Source: Larus michahellis
Lineage: Eukaryota > Chordata > Aves > Charadriiformes > Laridae
Length of the DNA stretch: 64,000 nucleotides
Assembly (NCBI RefSeq): GCF_964199755.1
Contig: NC_133903.1
Location: 56,116,739-56,180,738 of the forward strand
Direction: 5' to 3'
Below are positions 11,641-26,115 of this stretch, one piece after another (the stretch's first letter is position 1; each line of letters opens with the position of its first letter). A model generated the notes under the pieces. That model worked only from the letters and a program-made list of their open reading frames with translations. It did no database searches and was not told where the DNA came from. Made by a program: the position numbers and the translations under genes.

Positions 11641-14600
11641 ACTGCACAATTTCATCCAAGTGTATTTACCAGCTCGAGCAATGGAAAACAATGAGATGAA
11701 AGGGTGAGAAAAGTAAACTCTGGTCCTTAGCTCCGGTGTTGCTCCTGACTGAAGAGAATGCGTGAATTTCTCTAGAGAACTCTACTCTCGCAGCAGCCAA
11801 AAATGATGCCCATCTCATGTCAAAGGCTGATGGCAAGAATGGGAAAAACAGGGAGAAAGTTGTAAGAACATATACTCCTTATAAAAAAAAAAAAAGGTGG
11901 TATATTTTCAGGACATCTGATTCTGTAAGAGTAATAAACCCTGTCCAAAAGAATAATGCAAACCGCGCAGAATGTGTCACTGTAAGCCATGTTTCCTCTT
12001 AAGGCAAAACAGAAACCTGAAATCATTGTCCTGGAATGCACCAAAACCTCTTAGCACGAGTGCCTGAAATATTCATGAACATTAAGAAAATAGCAAACTT
12101 TTTGGAGAGTGTGCTATTTAGATGTAACTCGCTACGTACATGCTACCCTCTAAGCTCTAAAAATATAAAAGGAAAGCTTTTTGCGGAAAGTAAAAGAAGT
12201 AACGGGGACTCGGGAATTTTATCTCCTGGCTGCCACAGACCACACAATGTTGATTAATTCAGCTCCTCAATTACTCATCCTAACTGGGAAAATCCTTATG
12301 TGACGGGGAGTTTGCTGGTGTAGATCAGCGAGGAGGTCAGAATTTTAAGACGAGAAGATACACTAAGCGTGTAAATTATTGATAAATAGTAGAGGAAACA
12401 CTGAACTGTAATATACCAGCTGAATTTAGATTTACATTAACTTTCCAAACTTCTCCTGCATTTTTGTTACTTTTGGAAAGTCCAGAGACGGGCCCCTTTT
12501 AAACCTCAAATTCTTATGTTAACCACTGCAGAAAAGGAGGAAGGAGGAAAAAAAGAAAGGAAAAAGAGAACTGAAGAGACGTGAACTTCAATTGCAGGTA
12601 TGCAAACGCGTCACCACTTCCCGTCACTTCTCTGCCCGAGTTTATTTCTCGTCCTCTGGGGCTACGTGCCTGGGGTTAGGCAAGTCAGGAGCTGACCCAG
12701 CGGGAATTAGTCATATCGCAGGAGGTTTAGGAGCATGGAAACAGCAACTTCACCTTAAGCGCTGGAAATAAGCGCTAGAGAGACCACTGTTGAAATGTTT
12801 ATGTATTTTGCAAAGACATAAGTATTTGGAGAACAGCAAAAGACACTGCTTGGCATAGGCCAACAGAAAGCACTTTACCTGATGACTTGGCCCCAGTTCC
12901 AAAGACATTTCTTTCGGCAGCAGCGCCAGCTCAGGCAGCCTCTCCTCTCCCCAGCCCCGCGCACATGAATTTTCCCCGCTCCGTGCTCGTAAAGCCGCTT
13001 GTGGTACTATATAGTGAAACAAGCATAAAGGCACGCTGCAGAGAAAGAAAGAGAGAAAGAAGGAGGTGGAGAGCAAATTGTTACCAGGTGTAGCCTCAGA
13101 CTGTCTCGCATTCAAAGCCTGGGTTGCTTAAAGACTCAAGACGGGCACTTTGTCCCATCGCCGCACAGCACGGCACAGACTGAGGAACCGATCTGGCTGG
13201 GAGATTTTTTTGTTGGAACGGGGAATATAGATATTTGTTTTTCCAGCTGGACTGATTTCCCGTCCGGTTCATCAGGAGGCTGTGCAAATTCTTGTACGAG
13301 TGTTTTTGCGGGGTGAACTGGATGAGGAATTCATCCGTGTTAAAAACAAACAGAGGGGTGGTGGGTGTTAGTTATTTTAGCGCTTCTAACCTAATTCACA
13401 GCACGGCTGCGCAAACAGTTTGACTGATACCACATTCTGACACAAGAAAAAGCAGGAGGGCTGCGTAATCAATCACTGTTATCACAGGCAATGCCCCCCC
13501 AGCACAGCCACCCCGCGAGGCAGCTGAGCGCCATGAGCCACACGCCGGCTCAGCCAAACTCTCCCCACTGCGTCTTTCTTGTCCTGTTCACTTTGTGCAG
13601 CCGATTTTGTCTACGGAAAGCTACTGTGAAGTCCTCCGGTTCTGCTTCCTAAAAGATGTCTTTTGTCTTTTTGACTTACCCATCCTGGACCGCTCTGTGG
13701 GGATGGTCCCTCCTCCAGGGCCACTCTCCTGCCTGCTGCTGCTCCTGGCGAGATGAAGATGAAATGAGAAGTTGCCAGGTTGCTCCCGACAGAAGAATCC
13801 CAGTTCCCCCCCACCCGAGCTGAGGTGCTTTCACAACCCAGGTTCCTCCTTGCTGCAGACAGAATGGTAGGTGGAATCAGCTCTTTGTGGATTTGGAGAC
13901 AACGCAGCTGATCCCTAGGCGCAGCTTACCTTACAGGCCCCTTTTATCCCCGGTCCTCGTGCCCCAGGCCCTTGTATGATCTGGGATGGCAAGAGCCCTG
14001 TGGCCAGGGGTGGCCCTCACCTGCTGGTCCAGGCCAGCCTAAAGCATCACCTAGACACCAGGTGGCAGCATCAGATCCAGATACAAACTTCACGGTTGAG
14101 TTCAAAAAGAGATTTGTGCCTGGAGGACCAGTTGGTCGATTTACAACAACCCTCCCCCACGTACCGTGGAACACGTACGCAGGCAAAGCTCTCCTCCTGT
14201 TTCTAATCTGCTAATTTAAAGTTGCATAAATGCAAGTCTCCATGGAATGAAAATATAACCTCACAAGGCAAAGGCAGAGTTAGCGGTCATTTCCTTTCAG
14301 TGAGTACATGACGCCGCTATGCAATCTAAGAACGCGGAGAGGTTTTTTTGTTCTCCGTTGACTCAAGTGGCTTTGCGTCTTCTGTCTGTACTTGAAGACA
14401 AAACCCAGCAGGAATTTTGCAGGACGACCAGGGCGTGAGCCGTTCTGAGCCAGCAGGAAGCAAACGCCGTGTACGTTTACCATGGCACGACTATTTCCAG
14501 CAACACTCTCACAGATATCGATCACAAGTCTAATGTTGTGAACAACATTCCCATCTGCAGGTCTGTCTGTAACTGCTATTTTTATAGGTGTAGCAACTTA

Positions 14601-17600
14601 TTTTGGACTCTGATATTTAAAGGAATAGCAGCCCAGCTTCCTTAATTGTGCTTAATAAAATTATTTGCATATACATCCATATATAATGTCGAATTACATC
14701 CTTGTATTGTTTCCGAGAGCTTGATAGTGCCCAATAGTGTTAGGTTGATTACAACCGCCTACAAATGTGCAACGGGGACTGCTGCTCTTGCAGCAGGAAG
14801 CAAGAATTGCTCAGGAAACAGGACTCCATCTGATAGAAAAGTCACAGAAATTAACATTCTTTCTTGTGCAATGACGTTTCTAATGAATTTTGCGTTTCTC
14901 TCCAGGTCTGTTCACCACTGGCGATACCGGCTGGTTCAGCATGGTGTCTATTACAGTTAGTTTACTAGATCTTCTCAGATCAAGCTTAGCGCTAGTCTTT
15001 AATCCAAACCTCTCACTGTATACCATACAATGCAAAAGAAATAGGAAGAAGGGAAATTTACTTCTTTACATACATTTTTAATGCTTATGACTATTTAGTG
15101 ACTGAAGGCTTCATCTTCTGAGACTTATCAATATCTATCTCAGTCAACAGGAAGAAGGAAAATGAATTTTTTACAGTGGACGTTCATCATCTTTAAAATG
15201 GAACTGTCGTTAAGACGGACCCCTGACAAAATAGCTGACATTTAGCGTACTTAAGGTACATTATTCATGAAACTCTCACAAGGAAATAGATACAATAAGC
15301 CAAAAGAGGTCTCTTAGACAGACAAGGAGAAGTAAGAACTCTCCTGGCCCATTTGCACTATCAGTTGAGTTTCTGTGGTTGTTTTCACCTCGCTGGTCCC
15401 CTCATCCCACACCAGCAACCGTGTCTGAAAGCATGTTCCCTTTTTCCTAACCTGTTGACTGTTCAAAACTGGAACGTGGTGGGAGAGAGGTTCAGGGTGA
15501 AGTTACAGGAGATGGAGCGAGCTGCGCTGATAGCTCTCTGATCTTTCAAGGGGATTCCTCCTCCTCACCGCCACGCATTCCTCAAGCTTATCATGTGCTG
15601 GCTCTCATGCTTGTTGGGCCCCTCCAACTGCTAACCAAGCAGAAAGCACATTTTTTATCTTGCAAAACTAAGCGTTTCTTGCCAGACAGGGAGTTAAATC
15701 AGCTCACCAAAAGGTCTAATGAGTGCTATACTTTGAATAATAGAGTGGAAGCGGAACCATAAAGAAAAGGTAGAAAAAAGAGGGAATACAACCTCTTCCT
15801 TTTAGATCGCTCATCAAATCGCACACAAAGTCTTTGTACATTTGTGATCCGTAGAAAGAAAAATCCATGAAAATTAACAACAAACAGCCCACAGTCCATT
15901 TAGCTCAGCTATTCTGCCAGCTTGGAGTAGTCAGCGCTGCAAAGAGATTAAAGTGCCTTCAACCAAAATACTTTATAAACGGGGGTTCAGATCTTGATTT
16001 TGGTGCCTGGTAAAACAAATGCAGCCACAGCTCTAGGATGGAAACACGCTGTGAGCAGTCCTGACAAGGTTAGGAGGAGTGAGAACCACTCCCGCCTCAG
16101 AACGGATTTTGTCAAAGTCTAAATTCTAGATATTCAGCCCCTCTATTCTTGTGCTTCAGCAAAGAACAGGGACGGCGACTTCAAAGTAGCTTTACAAGCT
16201 ACTTTTTGTGCCATACAAGGGGCTGGGGTTGCTGTAATTGTACTGGAGCCCCAACCACAGAATACTGCAGGGCTTTCCAGAGTCCTCTCCTCCTGTCATC
16301 TTGTACGCCCCACGACTGAGCGCAGGACTGGTACAAATGCCTTACGCGAGTTTTATTTGACTGAGAAAGCTTCTGGTACAATTGGTATTCTCAAGTGGCG
16401 GTTTCCACCCAATTCAAAAGGACTCGTATAAAGGCAGATGGTTTTGATTCCAGGACTCCTTGTTTGTGCCAGAGGTCTGAAAGCTCCATCCTTCCCGTGC
16501 TGAGAAGGGCAGGTCCCCAAGCACACCCACAGGCATCGGGGCTGGGTGGGAGATGGATGCAGCCTCGGGCATCAACCGACGCTAAGCAGGAAAAATGCTC
16601 TCAGCAGGAATAACCCTTAGAAGAACCCGAGGAGAAAGAAAAAGCACAATAAGCGTTGTCTCTGCTGCTGCGTGGCTGCCCACCACTTGAACAATGTAGG
16701 GATCTCTGGCGGATCCCTGAGAAACCCCAAAGCAGCTCCCGTAGCCTGTGCCAAGGGCTGCAGAGGGGTGATCTGACAGTTGCCGATTGCAGACCGACTG
16801 AGCAGCCAAACCAATCTGCCCTGCATTTCTTCCACCATTTCTTATCAAAATACTGACCTGATACAGGGATGATCTTACAAAACATAATAAAGTCTGCTGC
16901 TGCCAAGGAATGATTGCTGCTAGCTAACATTTATTTTTCCACAATTATATTCAGGGCTGTTGAGGGCTCGGTTGTCCTTTCGAGACAGACCAGATCAAGG
17001 AGTGGTGCACACAGTACATCATCCCAGGATAAATCCGGGGAGGCTCTATGACTCAGAAATGAGTCACTGCTCCTCCTCTGTTTCTTCCAGACTCTTGGGG
17101 GCGTACTAATTTATTGTCGGTCTGTATCTGCAGTAAATTATTACCCCCAGCTCAGCTCTCCTGCGCAGAAGGAATTCCGACACGTTCTGCTCGTCCCTTG
17201 TCTCTCGGGAGGCTTGAACAGATGAACAGACGCACTGCACCACTGCACACCGAGATCTAAGGGGAAAGCAGAGAAATGGGGGAGTTGTATTTTTCTTCCT
17301 TGTCCAGGTTAATTATTTGGAACTATTCTTCCTCCCAACGCCCCAAAATCCCAATTACTAAACTAAGATTGACCTTTCAGAGAGTTATTTCTAAGAACTT
17401 GGATAAAATAAGATAGTATGACTCAAACAACAGCAGGAGAGTGTCTGCATCACAGTTAAGCCACACAAATTGCTTTCACTGTCAGAATCAAGTATTCTAA
17501 ATAAAAAACAAACCCAAGAATGATTAATCTTTTTTTCTCTTTAGCAAGACAGATTGAAGTATCCCAGCGGAGCTAGACGGGAAGTGTTTAAACAATGCCT

Positions 17601-20600
17601 ACTTAGTCTCCAGTGAGCCTTCACTAGTAGGAATACGAGCTTTAGGTCGGAAAGGGAAAAAATAACTGAAATAACAGATTTTTACATATGCATGTACAAG
17701 ATAAATATATTCAGAGAATGACAGAAAAGCATGAAAAGGTACTGAACAGCCAATAGGCCTGTTCAGCTCTTCACTTCCAAAGTTCAGGAGGCTGAGGACA
17801 CTGAGGATACAGTAGAAAAGCATAAAAATTACCATTTTTCCAGTGGCAATGCTGATTTAAGAATTTCTTTCCCCATGTCATTCCCCATGCTCATTTTTCC
17901 ACCTCCCTCACCGCTGTCTATGTTTCACGAGACAGTTTTCAATGGCAGCACTGGCTTAAGGTCCTACCCCTTCACTGCCTCCTACTGCTCATCCCCGGCC
18001 TTGTGCCATCCTGGCACAACTCTTTGCATGGCCAGGCGGTGAATGCTCTATTCTGCAAAGACAGGTGCTGGTGGACCTCAAACGGCCTTTCAAACCAAAG
18101 AAAGAAAGAAAAAATAGTTGCAGAATGGCAAATAGCAACGAAAGAGAAAGAATGACAATTTTTGGAATTATGTGTGTTAAAATGTAAACATATCTCAAAT
18201 TTCAAAATAACGACTTTTAACATGAGTATACTGCAACTTAAAATCATACGTATTCACAAATTTAATTGTTAATAAATTATATTACCAATAAATTGATTCT
18301 CCGATTCGTAAAACATTGCATATTAGTTTTCGCCACACTTCTGGTTAGTCTTGGCACAGGCTGGCCCTTCAACTTACATCGTCTTAAAAGCAATGGTTTC
18401 CAATTTTTCCCCCTTCCTTAAAATTTTTCAGAGACCATCATTATTATATAGAAACCGATTCTGCTGGCCAGCTGCAGGCTGCTGGCTGGGATGTGGCAGA
18501 TCGCTGGCGGCGAGCACAGCAGGGGATTACGGGGGATCACTGTCTTCGTGGAAGCAAACCTGGAGGGAGATGTTCCCAACAATACTGCAGACCTACCGAG
18601 CGCCCAGTTTGCTGGGAAGAGCCAGCAGCGAGGCTGCCAGACCGCTGCTTCGTGCTGTGCTGTTCTAACATTCATTTAGCACAGTATTTCTCGTACTTGT
18701 TTACTGTTTGCAACGCAGTGGAGCACTCTTCTGATAAATATGCTACAACAAAGAAGGCGAGCTCCCGCCCAGTGACTCCTACGTATGAACGCAGCACAGC
18801 TACGTAACAGTAGCGCACATGGACAATGCTGGGGGGGCTGGAGAACTGGAGACGATTAATACATATAGTGGGATTCCGTGAAGAAAAAAGGAAAACTTCA
18901 GCTCTATCAGTAGGTATTTTACCACTGCGGAGAACAACAATAAGTCGTAACCAAACGATGACATCCTAGAGAAAACAGAATTCCCTACAAAAAGCTCCTT
19001 AAGAATAGCTTCCATGTTACATCACGGAAACCTTGTTTAGGAAATTTAATATCAGAAAGAGAACAACTCTGAAGTGGCAAGGAGATAAGCTGTTAATAAA
19101 TTTTCCCATCCCCCGTTTCTGTGATGCTGTGGCCTAACGTTCAAAAATATCTCCATCCTACTTCTGTCTTAGGGAATTTGGTAACTCCGAAAAATAGATG
19201 AAAAGCTGGAAGAGTGAGGTGTGCTTGAATTTGGATTCCTCCTGGCAGAGGGAAACAGCACCGGAGCTACCAGCTGAGGCCAGTCCATCCGCTGGAATGC
19301 AGCCGCCGGAGCCAGGCTGATGGATGCTGACAGCCCCGCTTTCATCTGGCAGTGTCCCCGCCACCAGCTGCGCCAGGGAAAGAAAGAACGCGCAGGAATT
19401 CACAGCATTCCCCCTCTGATTAATCCCCGGCTGTCCCGCTGCGCCTGAATGAATTGGGCTAGGGATTCGTAGCTCTGCTGGGGGAGATTTGCTGATTTCT
19501 TTGAGCCCCCCTGAGGGGAAGTGATATAGAGAGCAAATAAGCAGCGGGCAGTGCCGAAGTGATGTAATGGGCCAGGGCATGAAAGCCCCTCGCCTCCGCT
19601 CTACCCACCTCTACTGGTCTTTTCTCCGTATGCAACGGGGAGTGGGTGCAGGGGAAAACTTCACGCTGTTGACACAGGCTGTAGCTTTACAGGTGATTTA
19701 TAAAGCGTACTCAGACTTTCCTAGCTGAGTCCTGGGCAGATTGGCCTAATTACAAGAAAAGACATAAATAATGGTTAAGCCAAGAGCTGGGGAGCACAGA
19801 GGCAGCTTGGTGGCAGCCTGACGCGGGTGCCTGAGGATGAAGACAGGTAAGTGCCAGGGTGCAGGGCTCCAGTCCAGCCCCAGCCCTCAGCAGCCGCCCC
19901 AAACCCTCTGCCCTGGCTCCTTCCTGCTTTCCAGGACAATAATTAGATACCAAATCAAGGTGCCATTGTAAAAATGAGAACTAACATAGGGGGAATGGTG
20001 GGAAGGCTCTGGAAATGTTACACTTCAGAAACTAACCCGAATCCCAGGAGTCACTAAGGGATCTGGCTGATGAACGAGGTATATGTAAAAATGTGCATTT
20101 GAATTCTAACTTCTCTTACACAGGCCTTGCTATAAAATAACATCACTGTACCATCCTGACGCTTGAAAAAATTGTTCATTCACAATCAGATGCTCGTAAT
20201 TAAGATGTAGAGTTTGTAAGTATAAGCAAAGCTTTGCATCTCTCTCTTTGTTTCCCCAAATAAGTTTGTGTAAAAGAGAAACGCATTTTCTTGCAGGGCG
20301 CCCTTGAGCCAGCCCCAGTTTCTATTTTCATGATCCAGAGGATGGAAACGTGACAGATGATCTGTTTTTCCCACCTGGGTGATTCACACATAAGTAGTAA
20401 TCTCTGACATTTAGAAATCAGCAAGATTTTCTAATTTTTTTTACTTTAGTTTTGTCATTGTTTTGTGCATGTTTTGAAATCTAGTATGATAACTCTGAGA
20501 ATATTTAGATATTACATATTTATATATACATATTATATTTATATATATAAGTGTAATGAACACAACTAATAAATAATCACAAAGAAACCAGAAACTGGCA

Positions 20601-23600
20601 TCTGGATTATTTGGCCCATTATAAATACGAAACACACGGTTCTGAATATAGCACTGAAAAAATTCACGGCAGATAACTTAGGATCATGTTGTAGCAAGGA
20701 AAGAAATGAAAAGACATTCATTTCAAATACTCTTCTAATTCAAATCTATGTCCAGACAAAGCGCACTCATTGGGTAAACCGTTAATTGTGGATTAATTAC
20801 CCAGCCCAGCCACCAGTTTGCGCTTTTGCCTTAGTCTTTTCCGCGAAGGGGTGGAGGGTGAAACTGTTTTTCTGAGCAGCTGTAACTAACCCCCTTCTGT
20901 GTACGCTACCTGTTCTGCTCACAGGCTCCCATTTTCTCTTTTTTAATATATTGGTATTGTTTTAGATTCAGATTACATAATCTTTTTTCACTAATTTTGT
21001 ACCTTTACAAATGGTGCTCCTGAGTTCAGAAGAACTGGAATGCTGCCGCAGTTCTGGTATAAAAATCCCTGATGCGATAGTCACTTCTGCAGCAGGTAAT
21101 TATTACTCTGGCATTAACGAAGCCGCTTAAATACACCGCTGTTGTTCTGCTGAGCCCAGAGGATAATGGTCAGAGACCTAAAATGAAAAAATAGGATTAT
21201 ATTTTCAAAGCTAAAAACATTAGAACTGGAAACCTCTTTGAGGTTTTTGTGGAAAAATTCACTCTGCTAACTGCATATCCCAGCCACGGGTTCTTGGCTT
21301 CCTATAACATCCTCCCGATGAACACTTCAAAGCTCCCCATTTACAGCGATTCTCGGGTCACCAGTGCGGACTGCATCGACCGGAGGGGCAGAGAGGGCTA
21401 CACGCGCAGTCCCCCAGCTCCATCTGCCGCGGGACGCGCTCAGTGCCACCTGCCAGCACAAAACCTGTCGCTCTTCCGTACCATGGGGACGTTCACCCCA
21501 ACTCACAGGGACTTCTCATCCCAGCTTCAAAACCAGAGGAAACCAAGACAACGGAATTAAGCGACGACCTTCCTGTCCCAAAGCAGGGCCAGGTCTGGAA
21601 GTAGCGAGTTTGTGCTCCCAGTTACAGAGCTCTTTCTCTGACAGTCCCGATTTTACAGTGTTGCTATAAATATTGGATTAAAGTATCTTGCAAGGACAAA
21701 ATTTAAATTCCCTTCCATTTCTTCAGCACTGTTCATTCTGTTATCCAAAATAGCTTCTTAAAAGTACCAGGTTGCTTCCAGTTTGAAAGCCTGTGTTCCT
21801 TTTTTATTTTATTGCTAACAATACCAGTGGAAAAAAGACACCGTTAGAATTGAGAACCCACGGCTAGGTGGTTTTTGTCATCTTAAATGATTAAATTGTG
21901 GTCATGAAGGATGAATGCTGAAAAAAGGATCTTGTCAGGGAAAACGGGTGAAATTTGAAGGCTGCTTTTATGCAACAGTGAGGCTGAGAGCTGCAAAGGA
22001 ACCATAGGTGACCCTGGTTCAAAAAGATTCCGAATCAAAAGATCTAGCCAATGACTTAGAGGTTTCAAGAAGGCTTTATCCACGGCTGTGTTTTAACGGC
22101 CGTATTGAACAGTCTCTGAGAATCTTTCAGTCCCCGCTTTCCAGCCCAGCTGAAGAGCTCCCCCGCGGCGCCGGCGCCTGCAGTTGTTGAATAAATGTTT
22201 CTCACACTACAGCTCAATTAAGTCAAGGCTATCAGGGAGAAGATGATCCAAGTAATTCACTAGCCTGTGTAGTAGAGGAAACCCACTAGAGCCTGGAGAA
22301 TTCATCAATCTTTTAAAATGCACCTTACTTTACAGGGTGTTTTGACTCTGATTTTTCTTTTTCATTCTTTTCCTGGCATTGTTAGTGGTTCCCTGTGTTT
22401 CACAATCAATGTCATGGAGCACATACGTAATTTGTAGTGCTAAGCTAAACACGCTACCAATAACTAAAATTCCAACAAAGCAGTGTACCACGATATAATA
22501 CTACAAAGGAGTACATTCAAACCAAGTATAAAATACTTCCAGTATGAAGATATAAAAGAATGCGCTGCAAAGACTCACAAAAATATAAGCATCGCATAAA
22601 AGGATCTGTAATGACTATTAATTTTTCATCACGTTTCCATTTCAGTTGTGGTGGTTGCCAGCAGGAGAAATGCAAGCTATTTGATGTGTAAGTCTATTGC
22701 TTCTTAAAGATTGTGGTTTTCTAGCCCCGACGCTTGCCGTAGATTTAAATGCTGAAGTGCCTTTTCAGAACGCCACTCCTCATCGTTGTTTGTGCGCTCC
22801 GTTCTTCTCTTCCTGCAAAATGTTAATTCACATGTTACCAATTACTGGATCCTTGACAAAACAAGTAGCAGCAAGAAGAAACCCCTGTGGTTTTTATGAT
22901 AATAGTAAGTAGAAGTCAAGTTAACATTTCATGCCAAGTGGATCAGGAAAGCAGTAACTGGAGAAGGATTTTTTTGGTATCGCTGCAATATCTTGTCTGG
23001 CAATAGCTTATGTAATTTTCTATATATTGTTGCTCGATATTCAGTTCCTTGGTGAAACTTTACACCAAAACTCAAGGTAGAGATATTCTACAAATCACGG
23101 CGAATTTCACCGAGTTCAAAGCTCATGGATGAGTTTTTTTGTCTTCAAAAAAATGCCTTCCATGATTTCAAAACAATCCAGCTTTGCTGAGGAGGCAAAT
23201 TCCAGCTTTTTGAGAAAGTGAACAGAGTTACTTTTAAAGATGTGAAAAGACACATAAACTTTTCCAAATTTTTGAGGATTACATTATGGCTTTTACAGCT
23301 AACGTCAATGGCAGAGTGGGGCCAAGCGTTTGGGAAGCAGAGGCTGGAAATTGTGAATTCGGTACACGTATATGCATGTACGCACATCAACGGAAGGTAC
23401 TAACCACACTTCCAAAATGAATTTTGATCTTTCTTCCTTTTGAACAAAGACTATTCATTACAAATAAAATAAACACCAGGGGATTGGAGAACTCAGTTCA
23501 GCACATATATATACACGTATCACGTATGTTGATGCTGATTGCAACAGGGCGATGGAACACCAAATTTGTCTTCTAATCTGACCTTTTTCATGGTCAAATC

Positions 23601-25083
23601 CCGAACACCGTAAACAGAAATGAATAAAGCCATTACTTGGATGCACACAAATGCTGGCATCGAGCATTCCGCCTCGGTTCCTCTTCCCTCCCAAGAAGGC
23701 TGATGGCCCCAGGATGGAAGGATGGACCAGGCTGCCCTGGGGCTACTGGCCAACAGGGTGGCCCTGCCCCAGCCCCAGCACCCACAAGGACCGTAAGGCT
23801 CTTCAAGAAGATCCCGAAAAAGTGCAAAAGAGAGAAGGACAGAAAACTACTTGAAGGGTTTTTCTTCATGCTTTTGGTTCTATATCACTCTGTCCTCTTT
23901 ATGTGGCATGAAAATCGCAGTAAATGGTATTTTTATCCCTTTCTCTGTTACATGGTTGGAAAAAATTGCTGACAGAAACTGCCAACATTTTCCACTAATA
24001 ACTATAATGCTGCTTCACTGGTATACACATCTTTTTACATTAGAGCGGACCACTTTAGGGGCTTCTAATGATGACTTAAAGCAATGGAAACCTCTCTGAT
24101 ATGAACTGATTTGGGGATCCAATTCTAAGGGGATATGGAAAAAGAAGTGGGATTACAAGCCGACAAGTTGTTAAGAGTCTAACAGGAGCCAACACATGCA
24201 TCGAGAAGGTGTGGATATGCAGACTTGGAACTACGCATTTAGACTCTATTCTTCTTTCAAGTAACATTTTCCTGACAACAGAAAACAAATACGTCACATT
24301 CGCCACAAATGTGCTGTACGTAACAGCAGTTCCTACAGCATCGATATTATATTTACTTAGTGATTCATCCCCTTCCTCTGTATGTTTATCTAACTACCCT
24401 AACCACATCCAGTTACCAACTACTAGCTACAAACGGCCTTACAAACCCAAGTTCAAGGGACTCCAAACAGTTGAACACAGACTAAGGCTTTGGTGTCACC
24501 ACTCAGCGCCAAACATTTGCACAGGAGAATAAATCAATCAGCGCTTTCCTAGAACAAAATACCAGAGGGCAACCTCACTATTGCAGAGGAGGCAATCTCC
24601 GTCTCCTCTGAACCATAAAAAGCTTTCAGACGACTTCAGAAGACTCTTGATTAGGCCTTTAAAACGGAGGAAGCAACAGATCTTCTCGTATTTGTTGCAT
24701 ATTGAAATGGCTGAACAGTTTGTCAGGACCCATTGAGTGATTTCAGATAATATTACAGGTAAAATCAACACGTGATTTTCCAGCTTTGCCATTAAAACCC
24801 ATGGAAGTCAAACTTATCTTTCTTCTGATGTGAGTGTCACCACTAGTTACCTGGATTCCTAGACTGAATTCTGTTCTCTTCAGCTCCTGTCAGCGCAATT
24901 CAGGACAGACTCTGGTCCTGCAACGGGGAATTGTGCACAGTATTAGATTACGCCTTAACTAGAATTCAGTTCTGCTCCTTTAGGTCTGTGCATTTTACAG
25001 GAATAAGACAAATCAGAAACTCACATTTTTCAGTAATGTAAGCAAGCGTACGCACTCCTTGTCTTCTCCAAATAAGCTGTATT

Positions 25084-25150
25084 TGTAATTATTTGTAATT
25101 GTAATTATTATTGTAATTATTATGCAATTGTAGTTATTATGTAATTATTC
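25084..25150. repeat. Imperfect tandem repeat of TGTAATTATT
   Basis: About six degenerate copies of a 10-12 bp unit (TTGTAATTATT) lie in a row. Each contains the AATTATT core, which also resembles a homeodomain site. Confidence 0.7.
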
Positions 25151-25710
25151 ATGGGTTTGTAAACTCTTTGTGGCAAGAGACAAATGCCAAATCCAACAGC
25201 CACAGACCGGACTGTCACTCTCATATCCCTCCCTCATCCTCTTTAATCTCTCCCAGGAGTTTGGCCTCACAACATTTTCAGGAGAGGGGCAGAGTCTGAG
25301 GCAGAAGAGCTTCCATGTATGAACAGAGCTGCATGGGATTTCACTCTTTTGTGAATTCCTTTTTTAAAGTATTCCCAACACACGTGTAGGCCTACATAAT
25401 AATCTTTTAGCTTAAAAGATTAATTATGAAGTCCTAAAAGCTCTCAGCTGCTGAAATTCAGAGCCCAAACCACATTCCTTCCTCCTTCAGTCTCACTTTT
25501 CCACAGGACGTGCCACCAACAACAGAAGACATTCCTCTGCATGAGAAACAGAGAGGCGGGTACCTTCAAAAGCTACTTTCAACTCCATGAGAACTATCTC
25601 CCAATGCTCCCTTGGCGGTCAGTGGAGAAAAGGGCACTTCCATATGCCTGTCCTGGGATACCTTCCTTTTTATAGGTGTTGTAATACAGCTACTGGCTTG
25701 TATAGCTGTA

Positions 25711-26115
25711 ATCATAGAATCACAGAATGGTTTGGGTGGGAAGGGACCTTAAAGGCCACCCAGTGGCACCCCCTGCCCTGGGCAGGGACACCTCCCACCA
25801 GCCCAGGTTGCTCCAAGCCCCGGCCAACCTGGCCTTGAACCCCTCCAGGGATGGGGCAGCCACAGCTTCTCTGGGCAACCTGGGCCAGGGGCTCACCCCC
25901 CTCACAGCCAACAATTTCTGCCTCACATCTCATCTCAGTCTCCCCTCTTGCATTGTAAAACCCCATGGCTCCTCCCCCTGCTACAGGGCCCCCCCCCAGC
26001 TTTCCTGGAGCCCCTTTAGGGCCTGGCAGGGGCTGGAAGGTCTCCCCGGAGCCTTCTCTTCTCCAGGCTGAACCCCCCCCAACTCTCCCAGCCTGTCTTT
26101 GTGAAGGCAGACCTG
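25711..26115 (-). mobile_element. CR1 LINE 3'-end fragment
   Basis: The CR1 tail (ATCATAGAATCACAGAATGG on the plus strand) is followed by the same 3' blocks as at 8717. Beyond about 25955 it extends further into the element with an insertion-like divergent stretch and a recognisable TTCTCCAGGCTGAAC block. It is 5'-truncated. Confidence 0.9.

Larger units (their letters stand above)
9011..25710. other. Long intergenic region, no gene recognised
   Basis: About 16.7 kb of moderately AT-rich, mostly single-copy DNA. The longest open frames (for example 19158-19580 minus, 140 codons) have no recognisable domain and no exon context. Purine-rich tracts occur at about 12534-12573 and 13040-13065, and an AT-rich patch at about 20510-20550. 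Stretches dense in ATTA-type motifs (7.6-8.0, 9.6-9.75 and 10.65-10.8 kb) look like possible conserved regulatory DNA, but this is only inference. Confidence 0.6.

Noticed and set aside
19158-19580. 140-codon minus-strand ORF in the intergenic region
   Set aside because: No domain, no neighbouring exons and no good flanking splice sites. The length is within chance for a 64-kb window.
25084-25150. Tandem TGTAATTATT copies considered as a CRISPR-like array or protein-binding array
   Set aside because: The units are degenerate with no spacers, and the DNA is vertebrate. It is simple AT-rich tandem repetition.
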